The notes: a model not told the origin generated them from the letters alone. 64,000 nucleotides of DNA from QQWI01 sp964522015 (GCA_964522015.1 CAZFST010000001.1:310001-374000); one strand, 5' to 3'. Shown: positions 42,427 to 51,497, counted from the stretch's first letter. A program made the numbers and translations.

Positions 42427-42543
42427 AGGTTTTTTTCAGCATTATTAGAATATCATTAGAACTATCACAGGTAGCTTGTATTAAACGGTACCGCCTATTA
42501 TGATGTACTTAACCTATTAGACTCAAAAGGGAAGGAGAGTACA

Positions 42544-42867
42544 ATGAATATACAATTCAAAAAAGGGGCACTGGAATTATGTGTTTTATCACTACTTCAA
42601 AATATAGATCGGTATGGTTATGAACTAGTTCAGGCAGTCTCTGAGAATATCACCATATCAGAAGGTACCATTTATCCCTTACTTAGAAGATTGACATTAG
42701 ATGGGCTGGCAGAGACTTACTTAAGAGAATCCAACGAAGGCCCCCCAAGAAAATATTATCGGTTAACGCCAAAAGGGAAAGAATCTCAGCAATTATTAGA
42801 AACGCAGTGGTACGAATTTTCAAGTGGCGTTAATCGCTTATTAGAAGGGGGAAGGACTCATGGGTAA
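42544..42867 (+). CDS. PadR-family transcriptional regulator
   Basis: A 107-residue winged-helix protein. GALELCVLSLLQNIDRYGYELVQ, EGTIYPLLRRLTLDGLAETY and PRKYYRLTPKGKE are the PadR hallmarks. GGAAGGAG precedes the ATG. It overlaps the DUF1700 gene by eight bases. In many Firmicutes such PadR proteins control the membrane genes downstream, often in response to envelope stress. Confidence 0.93.
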   Translation: MNIQFKKGALELCVLSLLQNIDRYGYELVQAVSENITISEGTIYPLLRRLTLDGLAETYLRESNEGPPRKYYRLTPKGKESQQLLETQWYEFSSGVNRLLEGGRTHG

Positions 42868-43456
42868 ACAAGAATTTTTAGGGCAGTTACAATTTGCATT
42901 GCAGTCTTTACCGCCAGAAGAAGTTAAAGAAATCATTTACGACTATGCCGAACACATCGATATCGCCGTTGAAAAAGGCGAGTCAGCAGAAGACGTCATC
43001 AAGCGCCTTGGCCCCATTAAAGTGATTGCAAAAGAATACACCATCAATCGCCTGATCACACAAGCTCAAACTAAACCTTCTGGCATCAACTATGGACGTG
43101 TATTTTGGGCAACCCTGGGACTAGGATTTTTTAACCTGGTATTTGTTTTAGGGCCGTTTATTGGATTATGGGGCGTTATTTTTGGCTTTTTTATGTCTGG
43201 AGTAGCGTTACTTCTTTCTGGCATAGCAGTGGTTTTCGCATCGCTACTGATGCCCTTTGGTATTTTAGCTGCCATCTCAAATTCCATTTGGGAAACCGTC
43301 GCAGTATTTGGCATCGGGCTTACTTTAGGATCCATTGGGGGTTTATTAGTAATCGGTATGGGGCTCAGCGCAAAATGGTTCTACCAAATTACACTTAATT
43401 ATCTCAAACTCAATCAAAAGGTGATGCTGGGTAAAGAAGGGAAGGCAAGGATATGA
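42860..43456 (+). CDS. DUF1700 (HAAS-domain) membrane protein
   Basis: A 198-residue protein. The N-terminal HAAS domain (LQFALQSLPPEEVKEIIYDYAEHIDIAVEKG and EDVIKRLGPIKVIAKEY, residues 8-60) is followed by three to four membrane helices (about 75-180). It sits between PadR and DUF4097 genes with overlaps at both ends, so the three form one translationally coupled unit. The HAAS domain often interacts with PadR regulators; its signal is unknown. Confidence 0.88.
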   Translation: MGKQEFLGQLQFALQSLPPEEVKEIIYDYAEHIDIAVEKGESAEDVIKRLGPIKVIAKEYTINRLITQAQTKPSGINYGRVFWATLGLGFFNLVFVLGPFIGLWGVIFGFFMSGVALLLSGIAVVFASLLMPFGILAAISNSIWETVAVFGIGLTLGSIGGLLVIGMGLSAKWFYQITLNYLKLNQKVMLGKEGKARI

Positions 43457-44577
43457 CTCTTAAACAAATTGTACAGGGATTGCTGGTGACTGCCTTAATT
43501 GGTGTCATTTTAACCGTTTATGCATTGGATAAAATAGATCTATTCTCATTAAAAGAAGGTTTTACACTTGATTTTAACTTTGATGCTTTCAGTCTTGAAA
43601 ATGATAAGAATGCTAAGTTTATCAAAGAACAAAAGAACTTCCCAATTAAAGATGCTGAAAGTTTAGTTTTCAAATCGCAGAGCACGCCAATCAATATCCT
43701 ATTTGAAGAAAGACAAGACGTGGAAGTCGCTTTCGAGGGTTACTATAAAGCTTCAAAAAATTATAAGCCGCCAACTCTTAAGGTGTTTGAAAATGGCACA
43801 GAAAAGGGTGCTGAAATCACGACACCACCAGCTGTTTTTACAATGTACTTAAACACCGATTTTAAGTTAACCGTTAAATTGCCATTATCGTATAAAAATA
43901 AACTACAGGTCACCAGCAGCTCGGGAAATCTAAAACTACCAAAAGTAGATTTAGATACGTTGGTATTAGAAACAACATCAGGTGATATTAATGCAGAAGA
44001 AATCAACTCTGAAATATTTCAAATGGTGACTTCATCTGGCACAATGGGTGTCACTACCATATATTCTAAACAGCTTATCGCAGAATCTACTTCAGGAAAC
44101 ATCACATTAGGAGATGCATCATCGGAGTCTGCAAAAATTGAAACTTCTTCAGGGACTGTAAATGTTGAACAAGCAACTGGAGATGTTAAAATTTCAAGCA
44201 CTTCAGGCAATATTCAAGTGTCTAAGGGAGAGGCTGTGACGAGATATCAGGTGGATTCAAGCTCTGGAACCGTTACTTTAGATGGTTTAGTCGGTGGTTC
44301 TATCATTGAAACAACTTCTGGAAATATAGAAGTAGCCATGGTTTCAATTGAAGAAGAAATCACCATTGAAAGCTCATCTGGGACAGTTACAGTCAATCAG
44401 ACAAAAGAGCTTAATTATGATTTATCAATTAGTTCATCTTCAGGAGACATAGATGTTTCAATGCCAGTAACCGTTAAAGGTAATCAAAAGGAACATGATC
44501 TAAATGGCACCGTTGGTAGTGGTGGTAAAAACCTCAAGATTAAAACCACATCAGGGAATATTGAATTAAATGATTAA
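43453..44577 (+). CDS. DUF4097 beta-helix repeat protein, membrane-anchored
   Basis: A 374-residue protein. An N-terminal signal-anchor helix (residues 7-26) precedes a segment of about 100 residues and a run of about eleven strands, each carrying SSG or TSG followed by N, D or T. The units alternate between TTSGNI and SSGTV types at about 19-20 residues, as expected for a right-handed beta-helix with two faces. The domain should lie outside the cytoplasm. Function unknown; the PadR/DUF1700 pairing suggests an envelope role. Confidence 0.88.
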   Translation: MTLKQIVQGLLVTALIGVILTVYALDKIDLFSLKEGFTLDFNFDAFSLENDKNAKFIKEQKNFPIKDAESLVFKSQSTPINILFEERQDVEVAFEGYYKASKNYKPPTLKVFENGTEKGAEITTPPAVFTMYLNTDFKLTVKLPLSYKNKLQVTSSSGNLKLPKVDLDTLVLETTSGDINAEEINSEIFQMVTSSGTMGVTTIYSKQLIAESTSGNITLGDASSESAKIETSSGTVNVEQATGDVKISSTSGNIQVSKGEAVTRYQVDSSSGTVTLDGLVGGSIIETTSGNIEVAMVSIEEEITIESSSGTVTVNQTKELNYDLSISSSSGDIDVSMPVTVKGNQKEHDLNGTVGSGGKNLKIKTTSGNIELND

Positions 44578-44610
44578 TTAAGAAATACTTCTATGTAAAT
44601 AAAAACTATT

Positions 44611-44652
44611 TAGAGTTATCAAACCAGTGGGCTATAAGGTTTGATAACTCTA
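44611..44652. terminator. Terminator of the PadR-DUF1700-DUF4097 operon
   Basis: TAGAGTTATCAAACC and GGTTTGATAACTCTA around a 12-base loop, then CTTTTCG. Confidence 0.85.
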
Positions 44653-44734
44653 CTTTTCGTTTAGCATCTATTCCTTAAATAAATATTTTGGGAATAGATT
44701 ACTAGGTATAAAGAAAGCACAGGATTATCTGTGC

Positions 44735-45343
44735 CTACCAAAGATCTGATGTATCTATCACCAAGTGACTGTTAGCTTCTATGGCGTAAGCTTCAAAGTA
44801 TTTCATTTCTAACGGAATCCATTCTGCAACAAATCGATGATAAACTTCTGGTCCGTTTCTTTCTAAAATTCGATTTAGCTGCTGAGCTGAGCATTGTTTA
44901 ACAAATACTCTTAAATCGTAGCTATCAACTAGGTGTGGATGACAGCTGTAGGATCCTTCTATAATTGTTAAGCTGTGGTATGGGTTAATCACATCAGGAT
45001 AAAACGTTCCTGACGCGCATATATACGCCCGATAAACCACCGCCGCTTGATTGGTTAAGGGTAAAATCACTTCGGCTTTAAACCGTTCATAATAAATATT
45101 GCCCCCAGGCACTGCCATTCGTTCAGGTGTTTTTATTGCACTTGGTACATAAAAATCATCCATATGAAACAAGTTGCAAGCATATTTTTCACGTAGTGAT
45201 TTTCCAAGGGTTGTTTTGCCACTTCCGCAGAAACCATCAATGGCAATGGTACAACAACCTTTTTGCGCAATCACTTGATCAATCATCCTATTTAAATGCA
45301 TCCAATGGGCAGTCAGTTTGATGGCATCACCATGGGTAGTCAT
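44735..45343 (-). CDS. P-loop nucleoside/uridine kinase-like protein
   Basis: A 202-residue P-loop kinase with Walker A GFCGSGKTTLGKSL near residue 34 and HMDDFYVP near 57, a pattern shared by uridine kinases and related phosphotransferases. A LERNGPEVYHRFVAEWIPLE segment near 155-175 forms the lid. The substrate is not certain. ATG 45343 overlaps the stop of the HAD gene as ATGA, so the two are coupled and may act together on nucleosides and nucleotides. Confidence 0.82.
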   Translation of the reverse strand: MTTHGDAIKLTAHWMHLNRMIDQVIAQKGCCTIAIDGFCGSGKTTLGKSLREKYACNLFHMDDFYVPSAIKTPERMAVPGGNIYYERFKAEVILPLTNQAAVVYRAYICASGTFYPDVINPYHSLTIIEGSYSCHPHLVDSYDLRVFVKQCSAQQLNRILERNGPEVYHRFVAEWIPLEMKYFEAYAIEANSHLVIDTSDLW

Positions 45344-46053
45344 AGGCATCCCACGAGTTCGTCCAAATTATTAATTTCATAGGTCGGTTGATAATCGCTC
45401 TTATTCTCAATGCGATTCGGATTATACCAACAGGTATCAATGCCATACGCAATACCACCGGCAATATCTGAAACCAGTGAATCTCCAACCATCAAGATCC
45501 GTGTTTTATCTGTAAAACCTGTTAATCGTTCTGCAAATTGAAATATTTCTATCTGCGGCTTCTGATAGCCAGTATCTTCAGATACAATCACGTGCTTAAT
45601 GAGATGCACAATCTCAGAATTACCAAATCTAGCATGTTGAACATTTTTCAAACCATTTGTAATGATTGCTAAATCACAAGATTCTGAAAGCATTTCACAA
45701 AGCACTTTTGCACCATCTAGCAAATATGCACCTTTTCCCAGTTCTGTTTCAAAAAAAATAGCTATGTCTTCAAATCGTTCAGGCATCCACTGATTATCAA
45801 TCCAACCGCGACTCAGTAAATCTTCAAAAAAACGTTTGAATCTTTCAACCCGCAAGACACTTTGAGTCACTAGATTCTTTTCGAATTCCCCCCATAAATC
45901 GTGATTGTGTTTCTGGTATAGTTCAAAGTACACTTCGGAATTCTCAATGCCAAAATGTGTTCTAGTGGCTTCAAAAGCCTCGTATTGAGCTCTTGAAAAA
46001 TCGAAAAGCGTTTCATCTGCATCAAAATAGATTAAATCATATTTTTTAGTCAT
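45340..46053 (-). CDS. HAD-superfamily hydrolase, YjjG-type pyrimidine nucleotidase
   Basis: A 237-residue HAD phosphatase. Motif I is FDADETLFDF near residue 9, motif II ITNGL, motif III the Lys of YQKPQIEIF and motif IV GDSLVSDIAGG. The alpha-helical cap after motif I and the overall sequence are of the YjjG/YfnB type, which dephosphorylates non-canonical pyrimidine nucleotides. ATG 46053 is preferred, with AAGGAG about a dozen bases upstream. The kinase-like gene follows. Confidence 0.85.
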   Translation of the reverse strand: MTKKYDLIYFDADETLFDFSRAQYEAFEATRTHFGIENSEVYFELYQKHNHDLWGEFEKNLVTQSVLRVERFKRFFEDLLSRGWIDNQWMPERFEDIAIFFETELGKGAYLLDGAKVLCEMLSESCDLAIITNGLKNVQHARFGNSEIVHLIKHVIVSEDTGYQKPQIEIFQFAERLTGFTDKTRILMVGDSLVSDIAGGIAYGIDTCWYNPNRIENKSDYQPTYEINNLDELVGCL

Positions 46054-46446
46054 AAGTAATGTTCTCTCCTTAACTGTTACCACATGCGAGTTACCACCCG
46101 CAAGTTACCAACCGTGCGTTACCGAATGTGCGTTACCAATTGTAATCCACCTACCCTACCACCAACTTTAACACATAAATTAATATCGTGTCAAAATTTC
46201 AACTCCTAAAAAAACGAATTCCAACTAGTCAAGGTAAAAACCGATTAAGAAACTATCTTTTATCAACATTGAAGGCAATTTATTTTCTTTTTTTGTTAGC
46301 GATACCGATATAATGGTATTAATATAGTAATTGAAATTTCATCTCAATTGTCTAATTATTTTCGATGATTGCGTAGAATTTATCAATCTGCAACGCTATA
46401 ATAGACACAACATTGTAATCGTTACAAAAGACAAGGAGGGCTCACA
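46054..46446. other. Intergenic region between HAD and nqr genes
   Basis: It contains the 14-bp tandem repeats at 46076-46145 and a probable -10 box TATAAT at 46397-46402 for the nqr operon, with no clear -35 at the right spacing. A second TATAAT lies near 46310. No coding frame is apparent. Confidence 0.4.
46076..46145. repeat. Five 14-bp tandem repeats (GTTACC units)
   Basis: Exact 14-base periodicity: units start at 46076, 46090, 46104, 46118 and 46132. Each begins GTTACC, and units one to four end in GCGA, GCAA or GTGC. They lie directly upstream of the HAD gene start and in the gap before nqr. The regular spacing suggests protein-binding iterons or a slippage array. Confidence 0.75.
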
Positions 46447-47415
46447 TTGAAATGGTATTCTAGTCACTTTATGAAGCAACCAACCATGCGCAAGGTCTTA
46501 TACGCCTTGGCCCCAATCACTTTAGCCGCCATCTATTTTTTTGGTTGGCGTGTTCTAGCGCTTTTAATTGTCAATATTGCTAGTGGCATTTTTGCAGAAT
46601 GGCTTTTTAAAAGAAAGTCAAAAAAACCCATCACCGAAGCCGTTATAGTCAGTGCCGTGCTTTATACCTTAACCCTACCCGTTAGAACCCCTCTTTGGAT
46701 TGGCGCATTGGGAATATTTTTTGGTATCGTTTTTGGCCGTGAAGTCTTTGGGGGCTTTGGGCGAAACGTTTTCAATCCAGCTTTAGTAGGACGCGCATTT
46801 GTCTATGTCAGCTTTCCAGCACAGCTAACCATTCAATGGACTGAAGCTGCAAAAGGCGGCATTGGGTCATTGGCTAGTCTCTTAGGACCATCCATTGATA
46901 CTTTAGCTTCTGCAACACCAATGATTGCTTTCAGAAATTCCGGTGAATTGGCTAGTATTTATGATTTATTAGTTGGTTTTGTACCAGGTTCCATTGGTGA
47001 AACTTCTAGAATTTTAATTATCCTTGCAGGTATTTACCTGATTGTCACAAAAACTGCATCATGGGAACTGATTGTTTCAACGATTCTCGGCTTTGTAACC
47101 GCTAGTACAGCTTTTTATGCACTGGGAGTAACAGAAGTCATGCCCCCTCTTTACGGACTCTTAACTGGTGGTATTCTATTCGGGGCAGTTTTTATGGTAA
47201 CCGACCCCGTCAGCGCACCAAAGACTGTTCAAGCTAAATGGGCTTATGGCATACTAATTGGAGTCGTCACTGTGGTCATCCGTGGATTTGCATTATTTTC
47301 TGGTGGCGTTATGTTTGCTATTTTGATTGGTAACACGTTCTCACCTTTAATGGACGAAATAGTCAAAGCCTTGAAAAAACCTAAAAAGGCAGGTGCTGTT
47401 AATGGCAAAAGTTAA
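46447..47415 (+). CDS. nqrB: Na+-translocating NADH:quinone oxidoreductase subunit B (NqrB/RnfD)
   Basis: A 322-residue membrane protein with about ten helices. NVFNPALVGRAFVYVSFPAQ is closer to NqrB than to RnfD, although the length is nearer RnfD. DTLASATPM near residue 155 resembles the flavinylation motif for a phosphoester-linked FMN. TDPVSAPKT sits in the final helices. The start is TTG at 46447 with AAGGAGGG eight bases upstream. First gene of the five-gene operon; no nqrA or rnfC precedes it. Confidence 0.87.
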   Translation: MKWYSSHFMKQPTMRKVLYALAPITLAAIYFFGWRVLALLIVNIASGIFAEWLFKRKSKKPITEAVIVSAVLYTLTLPVRTPLWIGALGIFFGIVFGREVFGGFGRNVFNPALVGRAFVYVSFPAQLTIQWTEAAKGGIGSLASLLGPSIDTLASATPMIAFRNSGELASIYDLLVGFVPGSIGETSRILIILAGIYLIVTKTASWELIVSTILGFVTASTAFYALGVTEVMPPLYGLLTGGILFGAVFMVTDPVSAPKTVQAKWAYGILIGVVTVVIRGFALFSGGVMFAILIGNTFSPLMDEIVKALKKPKKAGAVNGKS

Positions 47416-48010
47416 AGCTAAGAAACCAATTATATATCCTGTTTTTTTTATGATCCTGGTCACTGTGATATTTACGACATCATTAGCAATTGTCAATGAC
47501 ATCTCGAAAGACAGGATTAAAGAATTAAATGGTCTTAAACTTAAAGCTAATATTTTATATGCGCTTGGTTATGATATCAATCAGTCACCTGAAGCCTTAA
47601 GCACCCTTTATGATCAAACCATAACCGAGAAAAAATTTGACGATCTGACGGCTTACATAGCATCAGAAAACGGCATTGTAAAAGGTTACGCTTTCCCAGT
47701 CACAGGCCCGGGCTTATGGGGTACGATTAAAGCATTTGCCGGTGTTTCCGCTGATTTAAAAACAATGATCGGCATCAGTTTCCTTTCCCACGCAGAAACC
47801 CCTGGTCTAGGAGGCCGTATCGATGAACTTTGGTTTAAGGAACAATTTCGCGGCGTTCTATTAAATGGCTCAGACACACTGATTTATAAGCCTAAAGAAG
47901 GTGGCAATATCGATAGTATCACTGGCGCAACACAAACCTCCGACGCCGTTACGAAACTTTTCAATTCTAACCTCGAAGATGCCCTTAAAAAGTTAGGAGG
48001 TGGCAATTAA
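47402..48010 (+). CDS. nqrC: Na+-NQR/Rnf FMN-binding subunit C (NqrC/RnfG)
   Basis: A 202-residue protein with one N-terminal membrane helix (residues 9-30) and an outward FMN-binding domain. The flavinylation site is IDSITGATQTS near residue 175, with Thr as the probable attachment residue. GLGGRIDELWFKEQFRG is typical. The length is like RnfG rather than the longer NqrC. ATG 47402 lies inside the end of nqrB. Confidence 0.88.
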   Translation: MAKVKAKKPIIYPVFFMILVTVIFTTSLAIVNDISKDRIKELNGLKLKANILYALGYDINQSPEALSTLYDQTITEKKFDDLTAYIASENGIVKGYAFPVTGPGLWGTIKAFAGVSADLKTMIGISFLSHAETPGLGGRIDELWFKEQFRGVLLNGSDTLIYKPKEGGNIDSITGATQTSDAVTKLFNSNLEDALKKLGGGN

Positions 48011-48633
48011 TGGCTGGAAAAATCAAAAAAATATTTGAAGCTGGTCTCATCAAAGAAAACGCCGTTTTTAGGCAAATTCTTGGCATTTGCTCTGCATTAG
48101 CAGTTACAAATCTGATGATGAACTCACTTGTTATGGGCCTTGGCCTGATTTTTGTAACCGCTTTTTCCTCATTTACAGTTTCTCTGATTCGAAAATACAC
48201 CCCAAAGCATATTCGGATGATGGTCCAAACTCTTATTATTTCAGCCTATGTTATACTGGTAGATATTTTTCTTCAAGCTTTCTTTCCTGAAATCAGTAAG
48301 GCCTTGGGCCCATATGTTGGCCTAATTATCACAAATTGCATCATTATGGGTCGAGCTGAAGCCTATGCACAAAGTAACCCACCTGGGCTATCATTCTTAG
48401 ATGGTATTGCTTCTGGTTCTGGTTATGCTTTAATCTTATTAATGATAGCCTCTGTCCGAGAATTGCTTGGTTTTGGTACATTATTTGGCATTCAAGTTCT
48501 TGGGGATTGGTGGGTCAACTGGTCTTTGATGGTGATGCCCCCCGGCGCATTCTTTATGCTAGCAATCGTTATTTGGATCTCAAAGAATGTACTGCCTGAT
48601 AATCAAGCCACTGATACTAAAGGAGGCCACTAA
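48010..48633 (+). CDS. nqrD: Na+-NQR subunit D (NqrD/RnfE)
   Basis: A 207-residue protein with six helices. LGICSALAVTNLMMNSLVMG, FVGLIITNC-type YVGLIITNCIIMGRAEAYA and DGIASGSGYALILLMIASVREL match NqrD more closely than RnfE. It overlaps the nqrC stop as TAATG, with GGAGG upstream. Together with NqrE it forms part of the ion-conducting and Fe-binding core. Confidence 0.9.
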   Translation: MAGKIKKIFEAGLIKENAVFRQILGICSALAVTNLMMNSLVMGLGLIFVTAFSSFTVSLIRKYTPKHIRMMVQTLIISAYVILVDIFLQAFFPEISKALGPYVGLIITNCIIMGRAEAYAQSNPPGLSFLDGIASGSGYALILLMIASVRELLGFGTLFGIQVLGDWWVNWSLMVMPPGAFFMLAIVIWISKNVLPDNQATDTKGGH

Positions 48634-49223
48634 TGGTTGACATCCATCCGCTGATCATCTTATTTGCAGCTGTCTTTACCAACAATATGATCCTATCAAA
48701 CTTTTTGGGTATGTGCTCATTTATCGCTGTTTCCAATGAAATAAAAACAGCCACTAGCCTTGGTCAAGCTGTAACCTTTGTGCTTACTTTTACAACACTT
48801 TTAAATTTCTTGGTCTACAAGTATATTTTACTTCCACTCGGCCTTGATTATCTTCGTTTCATTGTTTTCATCATTGTCATTGCCGCTTTTGTCCAGCTAT
48901 TAGAAATGATCGTAGAACGCTATTTTCAAAACCTCTATTTTGCCCTTGGCATTTTCTTACCACTGATTACAGTTAATTGCGCTATATTAGGCGTCTCATT
49001 GTTTGTTATCATTAGAGATTATGACCTTATGCAATCAATGGCATTTGGTATTGGCTCTGGTATTGGTTGGACTTTAGCAATTGTAACTTTAGCGGCCATT
49101 AAACAAAAAATTAAAAATGCACCTATTCCCAAAGGTTTAGAAGGTCCTGGTATTACACTTATTATTACGGGCTTAATGGCACTTGCCTTTATCGGGTTTT
49201 CCGGTATTGTTCAAATTCAATAA
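48633..49223 (+). CDS. nqrE: Na+-NQR subunit E (NqrE/RnfA)
   Basis: A 196-residue protein with six helices. NNMILSNFLGMCSFIAVS, FQNLYFALGIFLPLITVNCAI-type core and KGLEGPGITLIITGLMAL follow NqrE rather than RnfA. It starts with TAATG overlap to nqrD and AAAGGAGG upstream. Eleven bases separate its stop from the nqrF start. Confidence 0.9.
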   Translation: MVDIHPLIILFAAVFTNNMILSNFLGMCSFIAVSNEIKTATSLGQAVTFVLTFTTLLNFLVYKYILLPLGLDYLRFIVFIIVIAAFVQLLEMIVERYFQNLYFALGIFLPLITVNCAILGVSLFVIIRDYDLMQSMAFGIGSGIGWTLAIVTLAAIKQKIKNAPIPKGLEGPGITLIITGLMALAFIGFSGIVQIQ

Positions 49224-49234
49224 AGGGGTACATT

Positions 49235-50335
49235 ATGAAAGATATCCTTATATCAGTGGCCACCTTATCTGCCATATCTGGGGTACTAGCACTGTTTTTG
49301 TCCATTGCTAATCGTACCATTGCCAATTATGGTGAAAAGAAAATGACGATTAACGGAGAAAAAGAGTACACAGTGGAAGGTGGTAGCTCCCTACTCAGCA
49401 CGTTGATGGAACAAGATATTTTTATACCATCAGCCTGTGGTGGTAAAGGTAGTTGTGGTTATTGCAAAGTTCAAGTTTTAGAAGGCGGCGGTCAGGTTTT
49501 ACCCACAGAGCTGGGTTATTTGACTGAAAAAGATCTAAAAAATATGGTGCGTTTGTCTTGTCAATGTAAAGTCAAAGAAGATATCAAAATTGCAATTCCA
49601 GAAGAACTCTTCAATGTTAAACAATACGACTATACCATTGTTTTTATGAAAGATGTAACAGATACCATCAAACATGTTCGCCTCGAGCTGCCTGCAGATA
49701 AAGAAATCAGCTTCAAGCCAGGCCAATACATCCAAATTTTCGTGCCCCCATACGAAGGTAATGATGATGAAATCTATAGGGCTTATAGTATTTGTTCAGC
49801 ACCAAGCGACAATAAAGCAGTGGAACTTTTCATTGGCTATATTCCAAATGGGATTACCACAACCTACGTTCATAAGTTTTTGAAACCATCTGATAAACTA
49901 ACAATGGTTGGCCCATTTGGTCATTTCTATTACCAACATTCAGAGCGGGATATGATCATGGTTGGTGGCGGTACAGGTCTTGCACCCATTCTGTCAATCC
50001 TCTTGTATATGAATGAAAACAAGATTGATCGTAAGTGTACATTCTTCTTTGGCGCAAGGAGCAAGAAAGATCTTTTCTATATGGATGAACTTCATCGCCT
50101 TGAAGAAGAAATGCCAAACTTTACATTAGTACCAGCACTGACAAGTGCTGAACCCGAGGACAACTGGACTGGTGAAACCGGCTTTATAAATGCTGTCATT
50201 GCAAGAGTTATGCCCGATTGCACCGGAAAAGAAGCTTACATGTGCGGTAGTCCCGTTATGATTAATGCCACAGCGGATACTTTAAAAAGCATTGGTGTTC
50301 TAGAAGAACATATTTACTATGACAAATTTGAGTAA
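49235..50335 (+). CDS. nqrF: Na+-NQR subunit F (2Fe-2S/FAD NADH dehydrogenase module)
   Basis: A 366-residue protein. An N-terminal helix (residues 3-28) anchors it. A plant-type ferredoxin domain follows, with CGGKGSCGYC near 69-78 and a later Cys in SCQC near 109. The ferredoxin reductase domain has RAYSICSAPSD (FAD) near 185 and GGGTGLAPILSIL (NAD) near 245. It takes electrons from NADH. This subunit defines the cluster as Nqr-type; Rnf complexes use RnfB and RnfC instead. An AAAGGGG site precedes the ATG. Confidence 0.93.
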   Translation: MKDILISVATLSAISGVLALFLSIANRTIANYGEKKMTINGEKEYTVEGGSSLLSTLMEQDIFIPSACGGKGSCGYCKVQVLEGGGQVLPTELGYLTEKDLKNMVRLSCQCKVKEDIKIAIPEELFNVKQYDYTIVFMKDVTDTIKHVRLELPADKEISFKPGQYIQIFVPPYEGNDDEIYRAYSICSAPSDNKAVELFIGYIPNGITTTYVHKFLKPSDKLTMVGPFGHFYYQHSERDMIMVGGGTGLAPILSILLYMNENKIDRKCTFFFGARSKKDLFYMDELHRLEEEMPNFTLVPALTSAEPEDNWTGETGFINAVIARVMPDCTGKEAYMCGSPVMINATADTLKSIGVLEEHIYYDKFE

Positions 50336-50405
50336 TAACACAAATTAGAATCATGGACATGAATTTTAGAACTCAAACACATTGGCCTAGCGAACACAAA
50401 TTCAA

Positions 50406-50446
50406 ACAAAAACAGCGTCTGTTGAATGCGCTGTTTTTGTTTTTTG
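50406..50446. terminator. Terminator after nqrF
   Basis: ACAAAAACAGCG and CGCTGTTTTTGT around 11 bases, with a T run. Convergent with the DUF523 gene. Confidence 0.88.
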
Positions 50447-50461
50447 TATTTTTAATTAGGA

Positions 50462-50902
50462 TTACTTCTGATCAAGTGGTACTAGATGTTCTTCGTTTTC
50501 TGTTATAACAGTGATGCCATTTGACATCAATAGTTCAGCAGTAATGCCGCGGCTGTCTACCAAATTGCCGCTGAAAGTGCCATCGTAAATCTTGTCTCGG
50601 CCACATGAGGGACTCTTGCTCTTTAAAATTGCAACCTCAACATTAAGCGCTTTTGCAATTGCAAGGGTTGCATTAGCGCCCTTCTCAAACGCTTCCGTCA
50701 CATCATCTCCGTTTCGGGTAATCACCCTCTGTGATACGATTTCACACCCCACTCTTGGAGTTGGAAGACCCCCTAATTGTTCTGGACAAATACAGTGAGC
50801 CATTCCCCTATTCATTAGTTCAACCACAAAATCAATAGGTTGACTTTTGCCGTCATAGCGGCATGGATAACCAGCCAAACAGGCACTGACTAAATATAGC
50901 AT
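50462..50902 (-). CDS. DUF523 domain protein
   Basis: A 146-residue protein beginning LYLVSACLAGYPCRYDGKSQP, with ICPEQLGGLPTPR and ILKSKSPSCGRDKIYDG, the standard DUF523 pattern. Conserved cysteines (ACLAG, ICPEQ, PSCG) suggest a metal or iron-sulfur site. The function is not established. AGGAG precedes the ATG. Confidence 0.9.
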   Translation of the reverse strand: MLYLVSACLAGYPCRYDGKSQPIDFVVELMNRGMAHCICPEQLGGLPTPRVGCEIVSQRVITRNGDDVTEAFEKGANATLAIAKALNVEVAILKSKSPSCGRDKIYDGTFSGNLVDSRGITAELLMSNGITVITENEEHLVPLDQK

Positions 50903-50984
50903 AAAAGCTCCTTTATGGATTCATATTAATTTCCACTACTGACGTTATCTTAACATAAGTAAAAAAAAAGAGCACTTAGAATGT

Positions 50985-51497
50985 CTAAATGCTCCAGTTG
51001 ATTTTTACAAGGAGTTCGTTACGGCGCATAAACGGCGGCGTAAAGGGTGGATTATAAAATGCTGCAATGATATCTGAGTCCATTGTCATCTCATTTTTTT
51101 TGAGCCAAAATAGGAGTTCAGTTTGGTTCTTTCTTAGATTGCCAATTGATTGTGAACCTTTAAAGGTAATTGCGGCATAATACCCTTCTTTAAAGTGATC
51201 AATGTGCAGGTCTGGATGGTTGGGCTTGGGCACCCCGAGCATATATTTTTGAGGGATGATAAAGGACATGGTCATCCCATCTGGTGTAAATTCTTGAAGC
51301 ACTGGTACGGTCATATCCACCGAGGCTTTTAGACTATTATTGGACTGAATGTATTGAAATAAGGTTTGAAATCCCTGATTGCTATAGGGATCCTCGTTGG
51401 TGGTATAGGTCACGATTTGAAAAGCTTGATAGTGGCGAATTTCAATATTGCCATCGCTTTTTACCACCTCATAAGTTGGCGTTTCATATTTTCCCAT
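50985..51497 (-). CDS. SOUL-family (heme-binding-like) protein
   Basis: A 170-residue protein. It opens with ETPTYEVVKSDGNIEIRHY, continues with VDMTVPVLQEF and SFIIPQKY, and ends PPFTPPFMRRNELLVKINW, all features of SOUL/HEBP proteins. Heme binding in bacterial members is not proven. AGGGGG precedes the ATG. It is on the same strand as the DUF523 gene but well separated from it. Confidence 0.85.
   Translation of the reverse strand: MGKYETPTYEVVKSDGNIEIRHYQAFQIVTYTTNEDPYSNQGFQTLFQYIQSNNSLKASVDMTVPVLQEFTPDGMTMSFIIPQKYMLGVPKPNHPDLHIDHFKEGYYAAITFKGSQSIGNLRKNQTELLFWLKKNEMTMDSDIIAAFYNPPFTPPFMRRNELLVKINWSI

Noticed and set aside
46076..46145. CRISPR array
   Set aside because: Repeats are 14 bases, adjacent with no spacers, and no cas gene is nearby.
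46447..50335. Rnf complex (RnfDGEA plus B/C)
   Set aside because: No RnfB or RnfC is encoded, the last gene is a clear NqrF, and subunits D and E follow Nqr sequence patterns.
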